Positions 25,194 to 33,930 of a stretch of 64,000 nucleotides of DNA are shown piece after piece. The notes under the pieces were generated by a model. That model had not been told where the DNA came from and ran no database searches. It saw only the letters and a program-made list of their open reading frames with translations. The DNA comes from Pseudomonadota bacterium. Its GTDB lineage: Bacteria; Pseudomonadota; Gammaproteobacteria; Steroidobacterales; Steroidobacteraceae. Position 1 is the first letter of the stretch. Every line of letters starts with the position of its first letter. Where the stretch lies: contig QGVD01000002.1 of NCBI GenBank assembly GCA_003242685.1, positions 59,030-123,029 of the forward strand. Direction: 5' to 3'. The position numbers and the translations under genes were made by a program.

Positions 25194-27434
25194 TCATCGC
25201 GCCGTGCTTCTCTCTTTCAGCCGCAGGAGACTTGCGATGCCGGCGACGAGTTCGCGTGCCTCGAGCGGCTTCGCCAGATGCATGTGATATCCGGCGAGCA
25301 GCGCGCGCTGGCGATCCTCACCGCGCGCATATGCCGTGACGGCGATGGAAGGAATCGGCGTTCTGTCGGGCGACTCGAGCAGGCGGATGCGGCGCATCAG
25401 CTCGTAGCCGTCCATGTCCGGCATGCCGATGTCGCTGAGGAACACGTCGAAGCGCTGCCGGCACATGAGCTCGAGCGCCTGCGCCGCGCTCGATGCGGCC
25501 GTGACGCGCGCTCCCCGTCCCTCGAGAATCCTCGCGACGAGCATGCGGCCGTCCGCCTCGTCGTCGACGATCAGCACCGAGACGTCGTCGAGACGCGGAA
25601 GCGCGATCGCCTCCAGCGGGTCCGGCGCCGCGGGGTGCCGCATCCGCGCCTCGTCCTCACTGTGCACCGAAGAGACGGGCAGCGCGATGACGAACGTGCT
25701 GCCCATGTTCTCGCCGGGGCTCTTCACGCGCACCGAGCCGCCGTGCAGCTCCACCAGGCTCTTCACGATGGAGAGACCGAGCCCGAGGCCGCCGTAGCGG
25801 CGCGTCGTGGTCGCATCGTACTGGCGGAAACGGTCGAACACATGGGGCAGGAAATCGGGGCGTATGCCGATCCCCGAGTCCTCCACCGTGATCTCGACGT
25901 GCGAGTTCACGCGCTCGAGCACGACCTGGATCCTTCCGCCCGCCGGCGTGAACTTCACCGCGTTCGACAGCAGGTTCCAGAGCGCCTGCTGGAGGCGATT
26001 CGGATCGCCGCGCACGAGCCCGATGTTCGTGTCGAGCAGCGAATGGATGCGGATGCGCTTGGCGGTCGCGGACTGACGCACGGTATCGATCGCGTTGCCG
26101 ATGACCTCGTGCAGATAGAGCGGCTGCACCTCGAGGTGGATCTTCCCGGAGATGATGCGGCTCATGTCGAGCAGATCGTTGACGATCTGCGTCTGCGCGC
26201 GGACGTTGCGCTCGATGGCCTCGAGTCCGCGCTCGTGATCCTCGCGGCTCACGCCCGGCTGGCGCAGCAGCATCGCCCATCCCTGGATCGCGTTGAGCGG
26301 CGTGCGCAGCTCGTGCGAGAGAGTGGCGAGGAACTCGTCCTTCATGTGACTCAGGCGCTCGGCCTCCGAGCGCGCGGTGCGCTCCGACTCGAGGAGATGC
26401 TCGCGTTCCGTCGCGATCTGCTTGAGCTGCGCCTCGCGATCGCGCAGGCGCTGGAAGAGGCGCGCGTTGTCCACCGCGATCGCCGTCTGCGCGGCGATGC
26501 CGAGTGCGAGCCGCTCGGCGCGCTCCGTGAACACGCCGGGCCCGGGATGACCGAAGAAGAGGCCGCCGATCACGTCTCCCCCGCGCGATACGACGGGCAC
26601 CGCGAGATAACTGCAGACCGGCAGATGCCCGGGCGGCGTGCCTGAATACGGCGGATTCCTGCCGAAGCGCGGATCCTTGCGGATGTCGTCGGATCGGACC
26701 ACGCCTTCGCCGTGGAAGGTCGGAGCGAAGATCTCCGTCGCACGCGGCGTCGGCAGGTGCTCGAACTGCGCGCGACTCGCTCCCGAAAGCGTGAAGAGTC
26801 GGTAAGACCGGCCCTTCTCGTCCTGCGCGTTGTAGAAGAAGGCACCGAACGCAGCGCCCGTGAGCTCCGTCGCGGCGTCCGTCGCGATCTGCACGACGCG
26901 ATCCAGCTCGAGCTGCGCGGCGAGCGCCTGCCCCACGCGGTTCAGCGTCTCGAGGGCGCGCGCCTCTTCCTCCAGCGCGCGCTCGGCGCGCAGCCGCGCG
27001 GAGATGTCGTGCGCGATCTTCGCCGCACCGACGATCCCGCCGTCCGCCGCGCGGATCGGCGAGATGGTGAGCGAGATGTCGAGCCGGCGGCCGTCCTTGT
27101 GCATGCGCACGGTCTCGTAGCGCTCGATGCGCTCGCCGGCGCGGAGTCTCCCGAGGATCGCTTCCTCTTCGTGACGCAGCTCTTCCGGAATGATCGTGAG
27201 GATCGACTGACCGATCATCTCGTCGGCGCCGAATCCGAAGAGCCGCTCCGCCGCCGCGTTCCACGAGGTCACGATACCGCTCAGCGTCTTGCTGACGATC
27301 GCATCCTCCGAGGACTCGACGATGGCCGCGAGGTGCGCCCGGACCCGGTCGAACTCCGTCGAGTCGAGCAGGGCGGACGAAACGACCGCCGCTTCGCGGG
27401 AGGGGCTCACGCGTCTTTCGGAGGGCGGAGTCAT
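25194..27434 (-). CDS. Hybrid sensor histidine kinase (PAS-GAF-HisKA-HATPase-REC)
   Basis: 746 residues from ATG 27434; the frame reaches 27542 but the extra 36 residues look non-coding. No membrane helix, so a cytoplasmic sensor. PAS/PAC domain at about 30-150 (SSEDAIVSKTLSGIVTSWNAAAERLFGF start), GAF domain at about 160-325 (AFFYNAQDEKGRSYRLFTLSGAS, LAVPVVSRGGDVIGGLFFG), then HisKA with His374 (LATLSHELRTPLNA). HATPase: NLLSNAVKFTP, EDSGIGI and RYGGLGLGLSIVK. C-terminal receiver with phospho-acceptor Asp in FDVFLSDIGMPDMDGYELM. No output domain or neighbour regulator lies nearby, so its partner is elsewhere. The divergent gene at 27643 shares its promoter region. Confidence 0.93.
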   Translation of the reverse strand: MTPPSERRVSPSREAAVVSSALLDSTEFDRVRAHLAAIVESSEDAIVSKTLSGIVTSWNAAAERLFGFGADEMIGQSILTIIPEELRHEEEAILGRLRAGERIERYETVRMHKDGRRLDISLTISPIRAADGGIVGAAKIAHDISARLRAERALEEEARALETLNRVGQALAAQLELDRVVQIATDAATELTGAAFGAFFYNAQDEKGRSYRLFTLSGASRAQFEHLPTPRATEIFAPTFHGEGVVRSDDIRKDPRFGRNPPYSGTPPGHLPVCSYLAVPVVSRGGDVIGGLFFGHPGPGVFTERAERLALGIAAQTAIAVDNARLFQRLRDREAQLKQIATEREHLLESERTARSEAERLSHMKDEFLATLSHELRTPLNAIQGWAMLLRQPGVSREDHERGLEAIERNVRAQTQIVNDLLDMSRIISGKIHLEVQPLYLHEVIGNAIDTVRQSATAKRIRIHSLLDTNIGLVRGDPNRLQQALWNLLSNAVKFTPAGGRIQVVLERVNSHVEITVEDSGIGIRPDFLPHVFDRFRQYDATTTRRYGGLGLGLSIVKSLVELHGGSVRVKSPGENMGSTFVIALPVSSVHSEDEARMRHPAAPDPLEAIALPRLDDVSVLIVDDEADGRMLVARILEGRGARVTAASSAAQALELMCRQRFDVFLSDIGMPDMDGYELMRRIRLLESPDRTPIPSIAVTAYARGEDRQRALLAGYHMHLAKPLEARELVAGIASLLRLKERSTAR

Positions 27435-27642
27435 GACGGGAGGCACAAGTGACTGATCGGCATGAATAAGTGGGTGGGAGCCGGTTCCGGCAAGAGACCT
27501 CCCGGGGACTTGTCGTGGTGGATGCTTGGGCGATGAGAGCAACGATCGTTCCCGGGCGGCGATTTCCCGTTTGTAGACCCGCCCCGGACGGGACTATGCT
27601 TGGCTGGCGTCGATCCGACTCGGGGGATGGGAGTCGGCAGCC

Positions 27643-29241
27643 GTGGCGACGACCGTGCAGCGACGTTCGCGCGCCTCCGCCGCAAAGCGGTGGCGAGTCG
27701 GCTGCGGCGTGCTCGGCTCTCTGCTGATCCACGCTCTACTCTTTCTTATGCCCGGCCTGCGGTACTTCGCAGCGCCCGGTCCGACGACTTCCGCCGTCGA
27801 CATCCGTATCGTTCCGCCGAACGAATCACTGGAGGCGGGCCGCGAGATCACGGTTCTGCCACAGCAGCAGACTGCAGAGCGCGCGATCGAACTGCCGCGG
27901 CCGAGCGAAGCTCTGCCGCAGGAAAGGCTGGACGAGCGCATCGCGCGCTCCATCGCACTTCCGGAAGAGCTGCTCGAATCGTTCGACTCGTTCGACCGGT
28001 CCGAAGCCGACGCGACCGAGCCGCACTCGGTGGAAACGCATACGGCGCATACCGGGATCGAGCCGGCGCCGGAACCCGGAACACCGGAAGAAGAATCGTC
28101 GCGCATCGAGCCCGTCGTCACGACGCTCTTTCCTTCCCAGGAAGCGCTGCTCGCACGGCGCGTGATGAGCGCGGCGAGCGAGCTCCTCGAGAACGAGGCC
28201 GCGCAGTCGCGCATTGCCTTCACGATCGAGAATCGCGAGTTCGTCGCGGTGCTCACGCGCGAACCGGCCTCGGACGGCATGGGCATCGAGCGCGTGACGG
28301 TCGAGGTCAGCACCGATCACGACGGCGCCGCGGTGCTCACGCGCATGCAGATGAAGCGGCTCGCGTTCTCTCACTTCACTCAGCTCGTGGATTACTGGGA
28401 CCCGCGCGTGCAGATGCACGACGACGAGATCGAGGGACGCTTCCACAGCAACTCGGAAGTGCTGCTCCTCACCGACCGCAGGGTCGCACCGCGCCTGCGC
28501 GGCAAGGTGACCAGCGCGCGGGGCTTCCGCATCCTGAGCGACGACGGATGGTGGCCGCGCAGGAAGATCTTCGCGGGCGGCGCCCAGACGCGTGCACCGC
28601 GCATTCGGCTGCCCGAGCTCTCGCTGCCCGTCCCAAACGAGCACACGGCCCGCGATGCGGAAGTGCACGCGCTGAGCGGCGATGCGCACCTCGTCTTCCA
28701 TGCCGACGGCGGCTACGACCGGCTCGATGTGGCTTCGCAGGCGGTGGAGCGCCGCCATCTCGCGCCCGACCGTCCCACCTACATCGTCGGCACCAACGAT
28801 GCGGAGCTGCACGTGCGGGGGACGGTCAACGGCAGGGTCACCGTGTACTCACCGCGGCGCATCGTCATCGAAGGCGATCTCGTGTACGCGCACGATCCGC
28901 GTGAGGGCGGCGAGTCCGACGATTACCTGGGACTGATTTCCGACGGCACCGTCGAGATCGCGCCGGCGCGCGTGACGGGCCCGGGCGACCTCGAGATCCA
29001 CGCCGCGATCTACGCCCGCAGGCGCTTCGTCGTGCGCGATCTGTACGCGCACGGCGGGACGCTGAGGATCTACGGGAGCCTGACGTCCGGCTCGGTCACC
29101 GCGACGGAGCCGCGCTACGCGACGCGCATCGAGTTCGATCCGCGCTTCGAGCGCGTCCGGCCGCCGGGCTTTCCTGAAACCAACCGCTACGAGCTCGAGG
29201 CGTGGGATGGACGCTGGCGTCTTGCCTCGTCCGACGATTGA
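27643..29241 (+). CDS. Membrane-anchored protein of unknown function
   Basis: 532 residues from GTG 27643, with GGGGGATGGGAG about 11 bases upstream. One N-terminal membrane helix (about 19-37) after a basic start; the rest is predicted outside the cytoplasm. Residues 55-160 are a Pro/Glu/Gln-rich linker. Residues 170-295 are beta-rich with repeated Arg-Glu motifs. Residues 300-520 look like stacked short beta strands (AELHVRGTVNGRVTVYSPRRIVIEGDLVYAHDP, EIAPARVTGPGDLEIHAAIYARRRFVVRD, TLRIYGSLTSGS), a pattern seen in bactofilin-like and PilX/DUF4900-type proteins. No confident family. The N-terminal half resembles TonB-like anchors in layout only. Possibly a pilus- or envelope-associated structural protein. 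Confidence 0.75.
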   Translation: MATTVQRRSRASAAKRWRVGCGVLGSLLIHALLFLMPGLRYFAAPGPTTSAVDIRIVPPNESLEAGREITVLPQQQTAERAIELPRPSEALPQERLDERIARSIALPEELLESFDSFDRSEADATEPHSVETHTAHTGIEPAPEPGTPEEESSRIEPVVTTLFPSQEALLARRVMSAASELLENEAAQSRIAFTIENREFVAVLTREPASDGMGIERVTVEVSTDHDGAAVLTRMQMKRLAFSHFTQLVDYWDPRVQMHDDEIEGRFHSNSEVLLLTDRRVAPRLRGKVTSARGFRILSDDGWWPRRKIFAGGAQTRAPRIRLPELSLPVPNEHTARDAEVHALSGDAHLVFHADGGYDRLDVASQAVERRHLAPDRPTYIVGTNDAELHVRGTVNGRVTVYSPRRIVIEGDLVYAHDPREGGESDDYLGLISDGTVEIAPARVTGPGDLEIHAAIYARRRFVVRDLYAHGGTLRIYGSLTSGSVTATEPRYATRIEFDPRFERVRPPGFPETNRYELEAWDGRWRLASSDD

Positions 29242-29276
29242 GCCGCCGTAACTCGGATGGGAGCGGCCGCGACGCG

Positions 29277-30254
29277 CTAACGGGCTCCGCCCGCCGACGT
29301 CGCCGTTTTTCTGCGGGCGACCGGAGTCTCCTGATCCCGCGCGGGCGTCTCCGTCCCGGATGCTTCCAGCCGCCACTCGGTCGCGAGATCGCGGAGGATG
29401 TCGCACACGAACTGCGCGGCGGGCGTGAGCGCGGGGCTGCGCCGGTGGGAGAGATACATCGGCCGCATCAGCGGCACGTCTCCGATGTGGCGCGCCTTGA
29501 CGATGCCCTGCGCGATGTCGTCGCGGATCACGCCGATCGGCATCGCGGCCACGGCGACGCCGCGCCGGACGGTCTCGAGCGCGCTGTGCAGCGAATCGAT
29601 CTCCACCACGACGCGCGGCGAGAGATTGGCCGCAGCGAACACGGCATCCACACGCGTGCGGATGGAGTTCGGACGCCGCGGGACGACCCACGGCAAAGCG
29701 GCAAGCTCCTCCAGGCTCGCGTCCTCCCGCAGATCCCACGTGCCGGGATAGCTCAGCACCAGCGGCTCGCTGAGGATCTCCTCGCCCACGATCACGTTGC
29801 CGTCGGGACGCGTCGGGGAGATCGAGAGCTCGATCTTTCCATTCGAGAGCAGCTCGTCGAGCACGACGCTGCCCTCTTCCCGGAACTGCAGATGCATCTC
29901 GGGATGCTGCGTGCACACGCGCTCGATGAGCGAAAGACCGAAGCGCGAGAACATGGTCGGCGAGATGCCGAGCACGACGGTGCCCGAGAGCGGCTTCACC
30001 TCGCGGTGCACCGCCTCGCGCAGCTCGTCGAACTGTCGCAGGATGGACTGCGCCCGCACGTAGAGCACCCGTCCCGCCGGCGTCAGCTTGACGCCCGAGA
30101 CCGAGCGCTCGAGGAGCTTCACCTTGAGCTCGTTCTCCAGGATGGCGAGCTGCTGGCTGAGCGCCGGCTGGGCCACGCCGCTCAGCGCGGCCGCGCGCGT
30201 GATGCTGCCGCAGTCGACGATCTGCACGAAATACCGCAAGCGCCGGGTATCCAC
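29277..30254 (-). CDS. LysR-family transcriptional regulator
   Basis: 325 residues from GTG 30254, preceded by AGAGGAG at good spacing. The alternative ATG at 30338 would add 28 unusual residues and cover a palindrome. Helix-turn-helix at residues 3-62 (LRYFVQIVDCGSITRAAALSGVAQPALSQQLAILENEL), then a LysR substrate-binding domain (about 90-300) with SGTVVLGISPTMFSR and VRRGVAVAAMPIGVIRDDIAQ. The closest-looking relatives are the CbbR/nitrogen or aromatic-degradation type regulators. It is divergent from the MFS/P450 genes; LysR proteins commonly control their divergent neighbour with an aromatic or small acid inducer. Inducer unknown. Confidence 0.9.
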   Translation of the reverse strand: MDTRRLRYFVQIVDCGSITRAAALSGVAQPALSQQLAILENELKVKLLERSVSGVKLTPAGRVLYVRAQSILRQFDELREAVHREVKPLSGTVVLGISPTMFSRFGLSLIERVCTQHPEMHLQFREEGSVVLDELLSNGKIELSISPTRPDGNVIVGEEILSEPLVLSYPGTWDLREDASLEELAALPWVVPRRPNSIRTRVDAVFAAANLSPRVVVEIDSLHSALETVRRGVAVAAMPIGVIRDDIAQGIVKARHIGDVPLMRPMYLSHRRSPALTPAAQFVCDILRDLATEWRLEASGTETPARDQETPVARRKTATSAGGAR

Positions 30255-30327
30255 GCTCCTTATCTCCTCTTTCGCCGCCGCGGCACCCGCGCTTCTGCTT
30301 CGCGAGGCAACCCCGTGCGGATCGATT

Positions 30328-30342
30328 ATAAGAGTCACTTAT
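30328..30342. promoter_or_regulatory. Candidate LysR operator (palindrome)
   Basis: ATAAG-AGTCA-CTTAT, a perfect 5-bp inverted repeat with a 5-base spacer and 15 bases long. It sits between the LysR start (30254) and the MFS transporter start (30464), where a LysR protein normally binds. Size and AT-rich arms fit the T-N11-A pattern. Confidence 0.6.
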
Positions 30343-30403
30343 GCGGGCAACCACACGGGCTGTTACCCGCGGCGTACCGTCGCCCGGTACGATTGTTCGA
30401 TTA

Positions 30404-30423
30404 ATTAAATCAACTGCTTCATC
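30404..30423 (+). promoter_or_regulatory. Operator-like site B of the shared 20-bp sequence
   Basis: ATTAAATCAACTGCTTCATC; 16 of 20 bases equal the site at 52413-52432 (read on the minus strand). It precedes the MFS transporter gene by about 40 bases. See the TetR operator findings. Confidence 0.55.
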
Positions 30424-30463
30424 GATGCCATCCGGCGGGCGTCAGGAAAGGGGAAAGCAGCGC

Positions 30464-31780
30464 GTGAACGAGCCACCCGTGAGCGGCACCATCCGCAGGA
30501 TCAAGGTGCGACTGCTGGTGCCGCTGCTGGCGCTGCTCTTTCTGAGCACCGTCGACCGGGTCAACGTCAGCTTCGCGGCTCTGCAGATGAACACGGAGCT
30601 GGGGCTGACCCCGGAGACGTACGGCTTCGGCGTCAGCATCTTCTTCTTCGGCTACATCCTCATCCAGTGGCCGAGCCTGATGCTGCTGCAGCGGGTGGGC
30701 ATGCGGCGCTGGCTGTTCACGATCGCGCTGCTCTGGGGTGCGGCCGCGACGGGCATGGCCTTCATCCACTCCGCGCAGGGCTTCTACGCGCTGCGTCTCC
30801 TGCTCGGCGTCGCCGAAGGCGGCTTCGCGCCCGGAGTGATGTACTACCTCGCGCACTGGATTCCGAAACGCTACCGCGCCGGCGCCATCTCCAACTTCAT
30901 GCTCGCGGTGCCGATGTCCGTGATCCTCGGCGGACCGCTCTCCGGATGGCTCATGAGCATGGACAATCCGGTCGACTGGGCGGGCTGGCGCTGGATGCTG
31001 CTGATCGAAGGCGCGCCGACGATCGCGCTCGCGCTCGCCTCGCCGTGGCTCTTCGCCGACCGGCCGCGCGATGCCGCCTGGCTCTCCGAGACGGAGCGAC
31101 GCTGGATCGAAGCCGAGATCGAGCGCGAGCAGGCGAGCCAGCAGGCGAGCGTCTCGGGGTGGAAGCTGCTGCGCGAGCCCGAGCTGTGGCTCGCGAGCCT
31201 CGGCTGGTTCGGCCTCATGGCCGGCGCCCACGCGCTCATCTACTGGCTGCCGCAGGTCATCCGCCACTTCGCCTCGGACACGAGCGACATGCAGGTGGGC
31301 GTGCTGAGCGCGCTGCCGTGGATCGCCGTCGGCGCGGGCATGATCGTCAACGCCTGGCTGTCGGACCGCGCCCAGGAGCGCTACCTGCACGTATCGCTCG
31401 CTGCGCTCTCGGCAGGAGTGCTGCTCGCGCTGACGCCGGTGTCGAGCACGGGCGCGATCGCCCTCCTGGCACTGATCCTCGCCGGCCTCTTCATGGGCGG
31501 CGCGCAGAGCACCTTCTGGACGATTCCGCCGCTCTTCCTGGGGTCTGCCGCGCTCGCCGGCGGGTTCGCGATCATCAACATGTGCGGCAATCTCGCGGGG
31601 CTCGTCGTGCCCTCCGCGATCGGCTGGGTGCGCGAGCGCACGGGTTCCTTCGACATTCCCGTGTTCCTCATGGCCGCGCTCTCCGTCGTCGCGGGACTCG
31701 TCGTGCTCTGGCTGCGCTCCCGGGACCCTGCGCGACGCGGAGCGCGGGCCATCATGGGTTCTTATAGCGGTGAGACGTAA
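30464..31780 (+). CDS. MFS transporter, anion:cation symporter-like
   Basis: 438 residues from GTG 30464, which has AGGAAAGGGG about 10-14 bases upstream; an ATG at 30425 gives 13 more residues without a ribosome site. Twelve hydrophobic segments with the major-facilitator cytoplasmic loop motif ADRPRDA and STVDRVNVSFAALQM near the start, as in the ACS/D-galactonate-like subfamily. FFGYILIQWPSLMLLQRVGMRRWL and GGFAPGVMYYLAHWIPKRYRAGA are typical. Such proteins import organic anions with protons. It is the first gene of the divergent unit with the LysR gene, and the P450 follows 85 bases later, so a substrate of that enzyme is the likely cargo. Confidence 0.88.
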   Translation: MNEPPVSGTIRRIKVRLLVPLLALLFLSTVDRVNVSFAALQMNTELGLTPETYGFGVSIFFFGYILIQWPSLMLLQRVGMRRWLFTIALLWGAAATGMAFIHSAQGFYALRLLLGVAEGGFAPGVMYYLAHWIPKRYRAGAISNFMLAVPMSVILGGPLSGWLMSMDNPVDWAGWRWMLLIEGAPTIALALASPWLFADRPRDAAWLSETERRWIEAEIEREQASQQASVSGWKLLREPELWLASLGWFGLMAGAHALIYWLPQVIRHFASDTSDMQVGVLSALPWIAVGAGMIVNAWLSDRAQERYLHVSLAALSAGVLLALTPVSSTGAIALLALILAGLFMGGAQSTFWTIPPLFLGSAALAGGFAIINMCGNLAGLVVPSAIGWVRERTGSFDIPVFLMAALSVVAGLVVLWLRSRDPARRGARAIMGSYSGET

Positions 31781-31865
31781 GCGCTGTTACCCGTGCGGCG
31801 CGCCGCGTGCCTAAGATCGAGGCTCGAAGTCGCCCGCATCGTGGCGCAGTCAATCGGGATCCACC

Positions 31866-33071
31866 GTGTCGAGCTCCGCCGAGCCATACCCCGGCAACGA
31901 ATACGATCCGACCCTGCCGGAAGACTTCGATTCCGCGCACCGGGTGTTCGCGGAGCTGCGCGCGCGCTGTCCGGTTGCCCACAGCAACGCCTTCGAAGGC
32001 TTCTGGATCGTCACGCGCTACGAGGACGTCCTCGCGATCCTCATGGACCCGCAGACGTACATCACGTCCGTCCGCAACGTCGTGCCGGGATCCTCGACGA
32101 CCGGGCGCCGTCCGCCGCTGCATCTCGACCCGCCCGAGCACACGCCGTATCGGCGTGCCATCGATCGGGCGCTCGGTGCCGCGCGTATCGCCGCGATCGA
32201 GCCCTCCACGCGGCGCATCGCGGCCGATCTCATGCGCCGGCTCGTGTCGCTGCGCGAGGCGGATTTCGTGGAGGAGTTCTCGAGCCCTCTGCCCGCGTAC
32301 GTGTTCGGCGAGTGGATGGGTCTCACGGAAGACCAGACGCGCGTGCTCTGGACGACGGCCAAGGTGTACGTGAAGGCCTGGGAAGCGTTCGACAAGGCGC
32401 GCGTGCAGGTCGCGAGCGAGCAGCTCTACAGCCTCGCGGGCGAGCTCATCGCCGAGCGGCGCCGTGCGCCTCGCGATCCGCAGGTCGACCCGACGAGCTC
32501 ACTCCTCGAAGCACGCGACGCCGAGGGTCGGCCGCTCCCGGATGACCTGCTCGCCGGCTGCGTGCGTCAGGTGCTCGTCGTCGGGCTCGTGGCGCCGCCC
32601 ATTCTCCTGGGCAGCATCGCCGTGCACCTCTCGCGCGATCAGGCTCTGCAGCAGCAGCTCCGCTCGGATCCCTCTCTGCTACCCGACGCGATCGAGGAGT
32701 TCCTGCGCCTCTACACGCCGTACCGCGGCTTCGCGCGTACCGCGCGCCACGAAGTGGTGCTGCATGGACGGAGAATCCGGCCGGGCGAGCCCATCGCGCT
32801 CGCGTATGCATCCGCGAACCGTGACGAGCGCGTGTTCCCAGATCCGCACGAGTTCCGTCTGCGCCGGCCGAACATCCGCCAGCACCTCGCCTTCGGCCGA
32901 GGCCCGCACGCTTGCGCGGGTATCTCGCTCGCGCGTCAGCAGCTCACCATCGGACTCGAGGAGCTCCTGAAGCAGACGAGCCATTTCGAGGTCTGCGGCG
33001 AGATCCGCATGAGCGGCATGCCGGAGCTCGGGCCGATCTCGGTGCCGCTGCGGCTCACGCCTGCGCGCTGA
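31866..33071 (+). CDS. Cytochrome P450 with an atypical I-helix
   Basis: 401 residues, soluble class I bacterial P450, GTG start. Heme-ligand loop FGRGPHACAGISLA with Cys350 as axial ligand; ExxR motif EEFLRL; C-helix Arg-rich segment and a HLDPPEHTPYRRAI signature. The I-helix segment at 239-245 reads VGLVAPP: the usual acidic-alcohol pair (D/E then T/S in GGxDTT) is replaced by Ala and Pro. In ordinary P450s this pair relays protons for O2 activation, so the enzyme may use a substrate hydroxyl instead, work as a peroxygenase, or catalyse a non-monooxygenase step. No ferredoxin or reductase gene is adjacent. Neighbours are the MFS transporter and LysR gene. Predicted role: oxidation of the imported compound. 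Confidence 0.9.
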   Translation: MSSSAEPYPGNEYDPTLPEDFDSAHRVFAELRARCPVAHSNAFEGFWIVTRYEDVLAILMDPQTYITSVRNVVPGSSTTGRRPPLHLDPPEHTPYRRAIDRALGAARIAAIEPSTRRIAADLMRRLVSLREADFVEEFSSPLPAYVFGEWMGLTEDQTRVLWTTAKVYVKAWEAFDKARVQVASEQLYSLAGELIAERRRAPRDPQVDPTSSLLEARDAEGRPLPDDLLAGCVRQVLVVGLVAPPILLGSIAVHLSRDQALQQQLRSDPSLLPDAIEEFLRLYTPYRGFARTARHEVVLHGRRIRPGEPIALAYASANRDERVFPDPHEFRLRRPNIRQHLAFGRGPHACAGISLARQQLTIGLEELLKQTSHFEVCGEIRMSGMPELGPISVPLRLTPAR

Positions 33072-33114
33072 TTCCGCGGCTCGCGCTGTCGGTCACCGCA
33101 CGGCGCAGACCGTC

Positions 33115-33930
33115 TCAGTTCGGAGATCGATTCTTCGGCGGCTGCAGGCGCACCACGACCTCGGCTTTCCGGCGCGTGGCGTCGTCCGTTCCATTCGCGA
33201 GTGCGGCCTCGTCCTTCCAGCGCACTTCGTAATGCACATCGGTGAGCCCGGCGCCGCGCAGGAGCTCGGCCACCTGCTCGGCACGCCGGCGTCCGATGGT
33301 TTCATCCTCCGCCATCACCGTGCCGTTCGAGAGGAGCGATGCGGCACGGAAGCCCGTGATCTCGATGTGCTTCGCTCCGGTCTGCTTCACGTACTCGAAG
33401 ATCTGCTGCAGAGACTGCGCGTGGCGGAAGACGACCATGCCGTCGAAGTCGTACCGCAGCGTGAACGTGCGCTCCGGCTCCACGGCCTTCACCTCGGGCC
33501 GCATGACGGGATCGCCGAACGCGAGCCGGCCGGCGCTCGGTCCGGGCGGCCGCGGCGGCTCGAACGGCAGATCGTAGCGATCCTCCGCGGGCAGCATGGT
33601 GTTGCACGAAGGATCGAGCTCGGGCAGCACCGACAGCGTCACGGGTTCGAGCGGAATGCCTCCGCACACGCGCGGCTTGTCGGAGACGACGCCTTCCACG
33701 AGCACCCTGTGGCCGAGCCACGGCGGATTGACCGGCGCGCTCACGTCCGTCTGGATCGTGAGAAAGTACAGCTCGCCCTCGTACTCGGCGAGCCAGCACG
33801 GCACCGTGCTCGTGTCCCGCACGATCGGACACGCGACGAAGTTGCGGTGATTCGCCGGAGGCTCTGCGGCGAGCGCGCCGGCCGCGCACAGGGAAAGCAG
33901 CGCGAAACCCTTTGCGAGATTTCCCTTCAT
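33115..33930 (-). CDS. Exported OmpA-like domain protein
   Basis: 271 residues from ATG 33930, whose ATGA overlaps the cytochrome stop. Signal peptide at about 1-21 (LLSLCAAGALAAE). The N-terminal half (25-135) is Cys-containing (ACPIVRDTSTVPCWLAEYEG, VCGGIPLE, SCNTML), possibly with disulfides. The C-terminal half (about 150-265) fits an OmpA/MotB peptidoglycan-binding fold: FTLRYDFDGMVVFRHAQSLQQIFEYVKQTGAKHIEITGFRA (start to end positions 158-198) and the RRRAEQVAELLRGAGL helix. Probably periplasmic and attached to peptidoglycan. Last gene of the TonB-cytochrome operon; the two convergent genes end 43 bases apart. Confidence 0.8.
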   Translation of the reverse strand: MKGNLAKGFALLSLCAAGALAAEPPANHRNFVACPIVRDTSTVPCWLAEYEGELYFLTIQTDVSAPVNPPWLGHRVLVEGVVSDKPRVCGGIPLEPVTLSVLPELDPSCNTMLPAEDRYDLPFEPPRPPGPSAGRLAFGDPVMRPEVKAVEPERTFTLRYDFDGMVVFRHAQSLQQIFEYVKQTGAKHIEITGFRAASLLSNGTVMAEDETIGRRRAEQVAELLRGAGLTDVHYEVRWKDEAALANGTDDATRRKAEVVVRLQPPKNRSPN

